Shown piece by piece: positions 18,642 through 28,135 of a stretch of 46,235 nucleotides of DNA. The number at the start of each line of letters is the position of its first letter. Position 1 is the first letter of the stretch. Origin of the DNA: Mycobacterium intermedium (GTDB lineage Bacteria; Actinomycetota; Actinomycetes; Mycobacteriales; Mycobacteriaceae); NCBI RefSeq assembly GCF_002086275.1, contig NZ_MVHT01000050.1:1-46235 (forward strand), read 5' to 3'. The notes under the pieces were generated by a model, which saw nothing but the letters and a program-made list of their open reading frames with translations, did not search any database and was not told the origin of the DNA. The position numbers were made by a program, and so were the translations under genes.

Positions 18642-21083
18642 GTGACGGAACCCCGGCCGGACCAAACCAAAAGCGCCCGCGCGGCAGTCGATTTGGCTGC
18701 CGCGCGGCGTGCGCTGTTGACCGATGACCACCGCGACATGCCGCCCGCCGAGCTACGGCAGGCGGTGCTCGATCTGCACGAATCTTGGTTGAACGCCAAG
18801 GCATCCGAGATCGGCATCCTCCCGGACAGCGGCTTCGCAATCGTAGGGGTCGGCGGACTGGGTCGCCGCGAGTTGCTGCCCTATTCGGATCTCGACCTGG
18901 TGCTGCTGCACGACAACAAGCCCGCCGACGTGCTCGGTCCGGTTGCCGACAAACTGTGGTATCCGTTGTGGGACGCCAACATTCGGCTCGACCACAGCGT
19001 GCGCACGGTCAGCGAGGCGCTGTCTACCGCCAACTCCGACCTGACCGCCGCCCTGGGCATGCTCGAAGCACGCCATATCGCGGGCGAAGAGCGACTCTCG
19101 AACGAACTGATCGACGGCGTTCGGCGGCAGTGGCGCAGCGGAATTCGTTCGCGAATGGACGAGCTGGTCGAAATGACCCATGCCCGCTGGTTGCGGCTGG
19201 GCCGGATCGCGCACCGCGCCGAGCCCGACCTCAAGTCGGGGCGCGGTGGCCTGCGGGACGTGCAACTGCTCAACGCCTTGGCGCTGGCCCAGCTCATCGA
19301 CCGGCACGGCATGGCCGCGGCCGACGTGCCGGCGGGGTCGCTGGACGACGCCTATCTCACACTGCTGGATGTGCGCACCGAACTGCACTTGGTGTCTGGC
19401 CGTGGCCGTGATCAGTTGCAGGCTCAGTTCGCCGACGAGATCAGCGCCGCTCTGGGAGTGGGTGACCGATTCGACTTGGCGCGCTTGCTGTCTGGGGCCG
19501 GTCGAACCATCAGCTACCACGCGGTGACCGGGCTGCGGACGGCGGCCAATGCGCTGCCGCGGCGCGGCATCTCGGCCTTGGTGCGCCGGCCGAAGCGGCG
19601 CCCCTTGGACGAAGGGGTCGTCGAGTATGCCGGCGAAATCGTGCTGGCCCGTGAGGCCAACCCCGAACGTGATCCCGGTCTGGTGCTGCGCGTGGCCGCC
19701 GCGGCGGCCGACACCGGCGTGCCGATCGGCGCCGCCACGCTGAGCCGACTTGCCGAGAAGGCCCCCGGGTTGCCCGTTCCGTGGCCGCGGGAGGCGCTGG
19801 ACCACCTGCTGGTGGTGCTGTTGGCCGGCCCGACCGCGGTGCCGACCATCGAGGCCCTGGACCGGACCGGACTCTGGGGCCAGCTGTTGCCGGAGTGGAG
19901 CGCCATCCGCGATCTCCCGCCTCGCGACGTCTCCCACAAATGGACCGTGGACCGTCACGTCATCGAATGCGCGGTTCATGCGGCACCGTTGACCACCCGG
20001 GTGGCACGGCCCGATCTGCTCGCCCTGGGTGCGCTGCTGCACGACATCGGCAAGGGCAGGGGGGCCGATCACAGCGTGCTCGGTGCCGAAATGGTGGTGC
20101 AGATCGGCGAGCGATTGGGGTTGTCCGAAGCGGACATCCAGACGCTTTCCAAGATGGTTCGCCACCATCTGCTGCTGCCCATCACGGCCACCCGCAGCGA
20201 CCTGAACGACCCGAAGGTCATCGAGTCCGTCTCGGAGGCATTGGGCGGCGATCCGCAATTGCTTGAACTGATGCACGCCCTGAGTGAGGCGGACTCGAAG
20301 GCCACCGGTCCGGGCGTGTGGAGCGACTGGAAGGCGTCTTTGGTCGCGGACTTGGTACGTCGTTGCCGGCTGATGATGGCCGGTGAGCCACTTCCGCAAG
20401 CGGAACCTTCTGCGCCGCACTACCTTTCATTGGCGGCCGACCACGGGGTGCATGTGGAGCTGACGCCGGGGGACAGCGAGCGCTGCCACGCGGTGATGGT
20501 GGCACCGGACGAGCGGGGGTTGGTGTCGAAGGCCGCGGCCGTGCTTGCGCTGAACTCGCTGCGGGTGCATTCGGCGACGGTCAACACCCACGACGGTGTC
20601 GCGATCGCCGAATTCGTGGTGTCGCCGCTGTTCGGCTCCCCACCAGCGTCCGACCTGCTGCGCCAGGCGTTCGTGGGTGCGCTGCGCGGCAGCGACGTCG
20701 TCGCGACGCTGGAGAAGCGGGACCTCGACGCCGCCGGTTCGGTATCGGCACGGGCCGGTGAGGTACAGGTAGGGGTGCCAGTTACGCGTTCGACCGCACC
20801 GCCGCGCATCCTGTGGCTCGACACCGACACGCCCGGCCAACTGATCCTGGAAATCCGTGCCATGGACCGCATCGGCCTACTCGCGCTGCTGGCGCGGGCA
20901 CTGGAACGAGCCGGATCCGACATCCTGTGGGCCAAGGTCAACACCTTCGGCTCGACGGCCGCCGACGTGTTCTGCGTGACCGTGCCGCCTGAGTCCGACG
21001 CGCGGGGCGCGGTGGAAAAGCACCTCATGGCCGTCTTGGGTGGCGGTGTTGACGTGTTCGAGGACGAGCCCGTCGGCGACTAA
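18642..21083 (+). CDS. glnD: PII nucleotidyltransferase GlnD
   Basis: Bifunctional sensor that modifies and demodifies PII according to glutamine. The 813-residue protein has the nucleotidyltransferase motif GVGGLGRRELLPYSDLD (69-85), a middle helical domain, an HD domain with LLHDIGKGRGADHS (about 465-478) and two C-terminal ACT domains (about 620-690 and 730-805). In actinobacteria it adenylylates PII rather than uridylylating it. The GTG at 18642 is the best start I see; the extreme N-terminus is poorly conserved. The stop overlaps by four bases the convergent helicase gene on the other strand. Confidence 0.96.
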   Translation: MTEPRPDQTKSARAAVDLAAARRALLTDDHRDMPPAELRQAVLDLHESWLNAKASEIGILPDSGFAIVGVGGLGRRELLPYSDLDLVLLHDNKPADVLGPVADKLWYPLWDANIRLDHSVRTVSEALSTANSDLTAALGMLEARHIAGEERLSNELIDGVRRQWRSGIRSRMDELVEMTHARWLRLGRIAHRAEPDLKSGRGGLRDVQLLNALALAQLIDRHGMAAADVPAGSLDDAYLTLLDVRTELHLVSGRGRDQLQAQFADEISAALGVGDRFDLARLLSGAGRTISYHAVTGLRTAANALPRRGISALVRRPKRRPLDEGVVEYAGEIVLAREANPERDPGLVLRVAAAAADTGVPIGAATLSRLAEKAPGLPVPWPREALDHLLVVLLAGPTAVPTIEALDRTGLWGQLLPEWSAIRDLPPRDVSHKWTVDRHVIECAVHAAPLTTRVARPDLLALGALLHDIGKGRGADHSVLGAEMVVQIGERLGLSEADIQTLSKMVRHHLLLPITATRSDLNDPKVIESVSEALGGDPQLLELMHALSEADSKATGPGVWSDWKASLVADLVRRCRLMMAGEPLPQAEPSAPHYLSLAADHGVHVELTPGDSERCHAVMVAPDERGLVSKAAAVLALNSLRVHSATVNTHDGVAIAEFVVSPLFGSPPASDLLRQAFVGALRGSDVVATLEKRDLDAAGSVSARAGEVQVGVPVTRSTAPPRILWLDTDTPGQLILEIRAMDRIGLLALLARALERAGSDILWAKVNTFGSTAADVFCVTVPPESDARGAVEKHLMAVLGGGVDVFEDEPVGD

Positions 21084-22819
21084 GAGTGTTCGGCGTTGAG
21101 CTGGCGCAGGGCCTCGATGCGCGCCTGTACCTGCTCGCGGCTGGCCGCGGCGATCGGCGGGCCCCCACAGCGGCGACGCAGTTCGTTGTGAATCCAGCCG
21201 TGCGGTTTGCCGGTGCGGTGGTGGGCGATCGATACGAGCGCGTTGAGTTCGCGACGAAGCTCGCGGAGCTGCCCGTGGGTCGTCAGGGGCGCCGCTTCCG
21301 CCTGGCCCTGTTGGGACAGCTGGGCCTTGCGTTTCCGCAGCTGCTCATCCTGACGGCGGTGCAGCAGGGCGCGCATCTGTTCGGCGTCGAGCAACCCGGG
21401 AATGCCGAGGTAGTCGGCCTCTTCCTCGCTTCCGGCGGGCGTCGCGGTGCCGAACGAGGACCCATCGAAGATGACTTGATCGAGCTCGGCTTCGGCGCCC
21501 AGGGATGTGAAGCCCTTGTCGGGATCGCCGGGCTCGGTCTGCGTGCGGGTGGCCGGATCTTGGTCCAGGGGATCGTCCAGCGTTTCGCGATGGGGTTTGC
21601 CGAGCACGTGGTCGCGTTGGGCCTCCAACTCACTGGCCAACTGCAGCAGGTTCGGCACCGACGGCAGGAAGATGCTGGCGGTTTCACCGGGCCGCCGTGA
21701 CCGCACGAACCGGCCTATCGCCTGGGCGAAGAACAGCGGGGTGGAGGCGCTGGTGGCGTAGATCCCGACCGACAAGCGGGGCACGTCGACGCCTTCGGAC
21801 ACCATGCGGACCGCGACCAGCCATCGGCTCGTGCCAGCGGCGAATTCACTGATGCGAGCCGACGAGCCGGGGTCGTCGGAGAGCACCACCGTCGGCGTCT
21901 CCGAGGTCAGCTTCTGCAGCAGGGCGGCATAGGCGTGCGCCGCCGTCCGGTCGGAGGCGATGATCATGCCGCCGGCGTCGGGAATGTGGGTGCGCAATTG
22001 GCGAAGTCGCCGATCGGCGGCGGTGATCACCGCCGGCATCCACTCGCCAGCGGGGTCCAGCGCGGTGCGCCACGCGCGCGCGGTCTGTTCCGCCGACAGT
22101 GGCTCGCCCAGTCGTGCCTCGTGTTCCTCGCCGGCGCTGTCCCGCCAGCGCGCCTGCCCGGAGTAGGCGAGGAAGACCACCGGCCGGACCACGCCGTCGG
22201 CGAGGGCTTCGGCATATCCGTAGGTGTGGTCGGCGCGGGAACGCAGCACCCCATCCGCTTCGGGCTCGTAGGTGACGAACGGGATCGGGCTGTCGTCGCT
22301 GCGAAACGGCGTGCCCGTCAGGGCGAGTCGGCGGGTGGCGTCGCTGAACGCTTCCCGGATGGCGTCTCCCCACGTCTTGGCGTCGCCTCCGTGGTGGATC
22401 TCGTCGAACACGACCAACGTCTTGCGCTGCTCGGTGCGCACCCGGTGCAGGGTGGGATGCGCGGCGACCTGGGCGTAGGTGACGACGACTCCGTGGTAGT
22501 CCGGCGAGGTCTGCGGGTTGGAGTTGGAGAACTTCGGATCCAGCGCCAGGCCGTACCGGCTCGCGGAGTGTGCCCACTGGATCTTCAAGTGCTCGGTGGG
22601 TACGACGATGGTGACCTGCTCGACGACGCGGTCGCCGAGGAGTTCGGCGACGATCCGCAGGGCAAATGCCGTCTTGCCGGCCCCTGGCGTCGCCACCGCG
22701 AGGAAATCGCGCGGCTGGGTGCCCAGGTACTTGACCAGCGCGCGGCGCTGCCAACCGCGTAATGGCTGGCCGCCACCGGTTGCCGCATCAACCGAGCTTG
22801 CTGGCTGCAGCGACAACAA
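21080..22819 (-). CDS. DEAD/DEAH-box (superfamily 2) helicase, Rv2917 type
   Basis: A 579-residue SF2 helicase or restriction-type translocase of unknown target. Motif I is ATPGAGKT (43-50), motif II is DEIH (139-142), motif III is TGTP (about 168-171), and a C-terminal helicase half includes VSEGVDVPRLSVG and QAIGRFVRSRRPGE (motif VI). The C-terminal 150 residues are charged and of unknown function. The start is uncertain: the TTG at 22819 is the first possible codon because TAG precedes it in frame, and it has only a G-run nearby. It may be about 45 residues shorter than the M. tuberculosis protein I recall. Confidence 0.88.
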   Translation of the reverse strand: MLSLQPASSVDAATGGGQPLRGWQRRALVKYLGTQPRDFLAVATPGAGKTAFALRIVAELLGDRVVEQVTIVVPTEHLKIQWAHSASRYGLALDPKFSNSNPQTSPDYHGVVVTYAQVAAHPTLHRVRTEQRKTLVVFDEIHHGGDAKTWGDAIREAFSDATRRLALTGTPFRSDDSPIPFVTYEPEADGVLRSRADHTYGYAEALADGVVRPVVFLAYSGQARWRDSAGEEHEARLGEPLSAEQTARAWRTALDPAGEWMPAVITAADRRLRQLRTHIPDAGGMIIASDRTAAHAYAALLQKLTSETPTVVLSDDPGSSARISEFAAGTSRWLVAVRMVSEGVDVPRLSVGIYATSASTPLFFAQAIGRFVRSRRPGETASIFLPSVPNLLQLASELEAQRDHVLGKPHRETLDDPLDQDPATRTQTEPGDPDKGFTSLGAEAELDQVIFDGSSFGTATPAGSEEEADYLGIPGLLDAEQMRALLHRRQDEQLRKRKAQLSQQGQAEAAPLTTHGQLRELRRELNALVSIAHHRTGKPHGWIHNELRRRCGGPPIAAASREQVQARIEALRQLNAEHS

Positions 22820-23030
22820 CTACCCCCGTGAGCTCGATCGTGTGCGGCTGTGAAATGTAGCATGCCAACGCTTTTCGGTGCAGTTGCGACATGACGGGGC
22901 TGTTCCGACGGAAGCGGTTTCTTGATACGTCGCCCCGACGGACGCCCGCAAGGTATGGCGCCCGACCGCCGGGAAGCGCAAGCTACATCTGCATACCTTC
23001 GAAATTCATCCTGGGTTCGGGAGGCGCTCG

Positions 23031-23534
23031 ATGACCACAGGTGACGATCGGCACGCGCCAGTTGAAAGCGTCGCACCGAGCGCCCAGCGCCCGGCCCGAG
23101 TGTCCCGACGGCTCGCCGCCCGTGTGGTCGACGGCGTGATCATTGGCATCGCTCTGACACCGTTGGTTTATCTCCTGCGCCAACTGACAGACATCGAATC
23201 GGCCGGCTCGCTCGTCCAACAAGTGGTCGCCGGTCTGCTCCTCGGCGTCGGATCCTTTGCTTATTACGTGGTGTTCGAGGTCAAGTTCGGCTGGACTCCG
23301 GGCAAGAAATTGCTCGGGCTAGCTGTGCGCGGGCCAGGCGGAGCGCCGAAACCGGACGTGACAGAGTCCGCTGTCCGCAATTCATTCAATTTGCTGTGGA
23401 TCGTGCCTAGCGCAGTGGGAGCCGTGCTCGTGATCCTCTCCTGGATCGTGATCGCGGACACCATCAACCGCAGCCCGTCCAAGCAGGGAATTCATGACAG
23501 GTGGGCGGGCGGCACGCAGGTGGTCAGGAGCTGA
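23031..23534 (+). CDS. RDD-family membrane protein
   Basis: A 167-residue protein with three predicted membrane segments (about 35-50, 64-87 and 119-146). The RDD family motifs are visible: RRLAARVVDG near residue 26, and GWTPGKKLLGL near residue 90, plus the late Asp-rich IADTINR. RDD proteins are small membrane proteins, probably transporters or membrane adaptors; no specific function can be given. The ATG has GGGAGG upstream. I do not recall a gene here in M. tuberculosis between Rv2917 and ffh, so this is likely a lineage-specific gene. It is followed by two palindromic repeats. Confidence 0.85.
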   Translation: MTTGDDRHAPVESVAPSAQRPARVSRRLAARVVDGVIIGIALTPLVYLLRQLTDIESAGSLVQQVVAGLLLGVGSFAYYVVFEVKFGWTPGKKLLGLAVRGPGGAPKPDVTESAVRNSFNLLWIVPSAVGAVLVILSWIVIADTINRSPSKQGIHDRWAGGTQVVRS

Positions 23535-23535
23535 A

Positions 23536-23645
23536 GGCCTGATCGTGGTGACCCGCTGCGCCCGACTGCGTCGGGCTGGCGATCACCACGGGGCCTGATC
23601 GTGGTGACCCGCTGCGCCCGACTGCGTCGGGCTGGCGATCACCAC
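23536..23645. repeat. Two direct copies of a 54-bp palindromic repeat before ffh
   Basis: Identical 54-base copies lie at 23536-23589 and 23592-23645, two bases apart. Each can fold: an inner perfect stem GCCCGAC-TGC-GTCGGGC (23560-23576 in copy 1) inside outer arms GTGGTGA (23545-23551) and TCACCAC (23583-23589). The sequence GACCCGCTGCGCCCG also occurs in a related element at 32104-32152, so this is a dispersed family. The copies lie just after the RDD stop and end 13 bases before the ffh start. Confidence 0.92.
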
Positions 23646-23658
23646 TAGGCTGGGCTGC

Positions 23659-25218
<1,560 letters not shown>

Positions 25219-25224
25219 CCGCCC

Positions 25225-26304
25225 GTGGGCCTGCACGTGCGCGGGTCGGGGCTGCCCGACGAAGCGCCGATCGAGTTGTGGGTCGTCGACGGACACATCA
25301 GTACCGAGCCGGTTGACGACGCCGACACCGTCTTTGACGGTGGTTGGATTCTGCCCGGTCTGGTGGACCTGCACTGCCATATCGGTTTGGGGGAGCACGG
25401 CGGCGTCGAACTGGACGAAGCGATAGTCCAGGCCGAAACCGAACGCGACGTCGGGGTGCTGCTGGTGCGCGATTGCGGGGTACCGATCGACACCCGCAGC
25501 CTCGACGATCGCGACGACTTGCCCCGCATCATTCGGGCCGGCCGGCATCTGGCCCTGCCCAAGCGCTACGTGCCCGGCTTTGCCGTCGAGCTTGAAGACG
25601 AGTCACAGTTGCCGGCCGCGGTGGCCGAGCAGGCGCAGCGCGGCGACGGATGGGTCAAGTTGATCGGGGACTGGATCGACCGCCAGGTGGGCGACCTCGC
25701 TCCGTTGTGGTCCGACGGCGTGCTCAAGGAGGCGATCGACATCGCCCACGCCCACGGCGCTCGGGTCACCGCCCACGTCTTCAGTGAGGACGCGCTGCCC
25801 GGCCTGCTGAACGCCGGCATCGACTGCATCGAGCACGGCACCGGCCTGACCGACGACACCATCCAACTGATGCTCGACCACGGCACGGCGTTGGTGCCCA
25901 CGCTGATCAACATCGAGAACTTCCCGGGCATCGCCGATTCGGCCTCCCGCTATCCGGTCTACGCCGCTCACATGCGCGACCTCTACACCCGCAGCAATGG
26001 GCGACTGAGTGCGGCACGCGAGGCAGGGGTGCCGATATTCGCCGGAAGCGACGCCGGCGGGATGATCCGGCACGGGCGGGTCGCTGAGGAGGTCGAGGCG
26101 CTCAAGGGGATCGGTATGAGCCGCACCGACGCGCTGGGTGCGGCCTGCTGGGACGCTCGGCGCTGGTTGGGACGGCCGGGCCTGGACCACGGCGCATCCG
26201 CTGATCTCCTGTGTTATTCGCAGGATCCCCGCGAGAGCGTCGGCGTGCTCAGTCGGCCGGATCTTGTTGTATTGCGTGGCAAGCTGTTTCGGCCCAACCG
26301 TTAA
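25225..26304 (+). CDS. Amidohydrolase-family protein, Rv2915c type
   Basis: A 359-residue metal-dependent amidohydrolase (TIM-barrel). The metal ligands are visible: HCH in VDLHCHIG (about 49-51), the Lys in GWVKLIGDW that may bridge the metals, His in VTAHVFSED and IEHGTGL, and the Asp in FAGSDAGG. The overall layout resembles prolidase or imidazolonepropionase-type enzymes, but the substrate cannot be read from sequence. The GTG start is seven bases after ffh, so it is likely co-transcribed with it. Confidence 0.88.
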   Translation: MGLHVRGSGLPDEAPIELWVVDGHISTEPVDDADTVFDGGWILPGLVDLHCHIGLGEHGGVELDEAIVQAETERDVGVLLVRDCGVPIDTRSLDDRDDLPRIIRAGRHLALPKRYVPGFAVELEDESQLPAAVAEQAQRGDGWVKLIGDWIDRQVGDLAPLWSDGVLKEAIDIAHAHGARVTAHVFSEDALPGLLNAGIDCIEHGTGLTDDTIQLMLDHGTALVPTLINIENFPGIADSASRYPVYAAHMRDLYTRSNGRLSAAREAGVPIFAGSDAGGMIRHGRVAEEVEALKGIGMSRTDALGAACWDARRWLGRPGLDHGASADLLCYSQDPRESVGVLSRPDLVVLRGKLFRPNR

Positions 26305-26363
26305 CCTACTGTTCGCCGGCCTCCGGCGGCACTCACCGTGCCGAACGTGGTTACTATCGCAAG

Positions 26364-28055
26364 ATGGGGTTGGCCAGCGGTGCAGCCTTCGCTGGTTACA
26401 CCGTCGTACGAACGCTCGCTGCCACGGCAACGGGCGAGATCTATTTGGTTCAGCGGTCGGGATTGTCCGGGTGGCAGACGCTCAAGGTGCTGCCGCCGGC
26501 CATGTCCGCCGACCCTGAATTTCGTCAGCGATTCCTGGCCGAGACGAACTACGTCACCAACCTGCATCACCCGAACATCTTGGACGTCTACGACCGTGGT
26601 GAATTCGACGGACAGCTGTGGGTCTCGATGGACTATGTCGACGCCGTGGACGCCGTGCAACTCATGGCCGACCGGTTCCCGGCGGTCCTTCCGGTCGACG
26701 AGGTGCTCTCCATTGTCACCGCAGTGGCGGACGCGCTTGATTACGCCCATCGCCGGGGCCTGCTGCACCGCGACGTCAACCCCGCCAACGTCCTGCTGAC
26801 CGATCCCGGTCCCGTGCAGCGGCGAATCCTATTGTGTGACTTCGGGATAACGCGCTCTGCCGATCAACTAGCCGAATACGCCGCACCTGAACTGATTGCG
26901 GGTGGCGAAATCGATGCCCGTGCCGATCAATACGCGCTGGCCGCCACCGCGATGCACCTACTCACCGGGGCTCCGCCCGTCGATCGCTCCCGCCCCGTCC
27001 CATCTCAACTCGACGAGCTGCGTCCGGACCTGGCCGGACTCAACGGCGTCCTCGCCCGAGCATTCGCGGCGCAACCGAATGATCGCTACGCGAGCTGTGG
27101 TGAATTCGCCGCCGCGCTCAATGAACTGGCCGGTGCCCCGACCAGCAGCCACACCACCGCCGCCCCCGATCCTTCCCCTGAAGAGCCAACGGCTACCGGT
27201 GTTGTCGACTATCCCGTCTATGACTGGCCCGAAACCGCTGACTTACCACAGCAATTCGCCCCGCCGCCGCCATCTCTGCCGCGCCCGCCGGAACCGCAAC
27301 CGGTTGAGCCGACGGCCAGAACCATCCGACCCCGCAGGATCATGGCCGGTTCGGCGGCGGCTGTGATACTGCTGGGCGGCCTGCTGTTCGTCGGGATCAT
27401 GATCGGGCGCAAGACGGTCTCCACCGCTGAGCAAGCGGGTGGCGCACCCCCTAGCGCCTCAGCTAGCCCTCAAGCCCCGTCGACCACGGCAACGGCCGGT
27501 GTGCCGGCACCGTTGGACGGCACCTACCGCATCGAGATCCAACGCTCCAGGCAAACCTTCGATTACATCCTGAGCCCGCAACCTCCGGACGTGACTACCT
27601 GGTGGGCGATCCGGACCTCGTGCAGCCCGACGGGATGTCGGGCGGCCGCAACCATGCTCGACGAGGACAACCATGAACAGGCGGTCCCCAACATCAGACC
27701 GATCGTCTTCGACTTCAGTGACGGCCAGTGGCGGTCCCGGCCGGACAAAGTGCAGTTCCCCTGCGTTCATGCCAACGGCACGGCCAGCACCGAGTCCACG
27801 ACGCAGGTGTTGTCGCTGCGGCCGCAGCCGCTGGGTGAGCTGACCGGGGAAATGGTTGTCACCGTGCACACCGACGAGTGCGGTCAAGGCGGAAAGGTCA
27901 TTCGCATTCCGGCGGTGGTGACCCGCAGTGGCGATGTGCCGCCGGCGGTGATCCTGCCTGATCCGCGGCTCATCCCCAACGCCCCCAAGGACAGCCCCAC
28001 GCCTACGACCACGCCACCGGCGCCAGCCCCGACACCCTCGGGGCCTGGCCGCTGA
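26364..28055 (+). CDS. pknI: Serine/threonine protein kinase PknI
   Basis: A 563-residue transmembrane kinase: cytoplasmic kinase domain (about 10-255), proline-rich linker, membrane segment (about 326-349), and an extracytoplasmic domain with several cysteines and a Pro/Thr-rich tail. Kinase features are Lys41 (QTLKVLP), HRD at 135-137 and DFG at 159-161. They are partly degenerate: the glycine loop reads LAATATG instead of GxGxxG, the catalytic loop is HRDVNPAN with Asn139 where most kinases have Lys, and DFG to APE (159-176) is very short. These agree with M. tuberculosis PknI as I recall it, which is linked to growth and division control. The ATG at 26364 gives MGLASG; an upstream open frame overlaps the amidohydrolase. 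Confidence 0.93.
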   Translation: MGLASGAAFAGYTVVRTLAATATGEIYLVQRSGLSGWQTLKVLPPAMSADPEFRQRFLAETNYVTNLHHPNILDVYDRGEFDGQLWVSMDYVDAVDAVQLMADRFPAVLPVDEVLSIVTAVADALDYAHRRGLLHRDVNPANVLLTDPGPVQRRILLCDFGITRSADQLAEYAAPELIAGGEIDARADQYALAATAMHLLTGAPPVDRSRPVPSQLDELRPDLAGLNGVLARAFAAQPNDRYASCGEFAAALNELAGAPTSSHTTAAPDPSPEEPTATGVVDYPVYDWPETADLPQQFAPPPPSLPRPPEPQPVEPTARTIRPRRIMAGSAAAVILLGGLLFVGIMIGRKTVSTAEQAGGAPPSASASPQAPSTTATAGVPAPLDGTYRIEIQRSRQTFDYILSPQPPDVTTWWAIRTSCSPTGCRAAATMLDEDNHEQAVPNIRPIVFDFSDGQWRSRPDKVQFPCVHANGTASTESTTQVLSLRPQPLGELTGEMVVTVHTDECGQGGKVIRIPAVVTRSGDVPPAVILPDPRLIPNAPKDSPTPTTTPPAPAPTPSGPGR

Positions 28056-28079
28056 CACCGGCCACACGCCAACGAAAGA

Positions 28080-28120
28080 TTGCGAGCACTCACTATCTAT
28101 GTTAGCTTCGCTTCAAGCGA
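28080..28120 (+). promoter_or_regulatory. Candidate promoter and palindromic operator of the amidohydrolase-TetR operon
   Basis: TTGCGA (28080-28085), then 17 bases, then TAGCTT (28103-28108) fits a mycobacterial SigA-like promoter with a TANNNT -10 box. A perfect inverted repeat TCGCTT-C-AAGCGA (28108-28120) starts within the -10 box and precedes the AGGAGG ribosome site. It is placed well to be the operator of the TetR regulator encoded downstream. Confidence 0.4.
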
Positions 28121-28135
28121 CGACCAGGAGGAACA

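Noticed and set aside
18753..20420. 555-residue minus-strand frame opposite glnD
   Set aside because: Antisense of a conserved multi-domain GlnD; no known domain.
23536..23645. Possible CRISPR array
   Set aside because: Only two copies, two bases apart, without spacers. They are palindromic duplicates.
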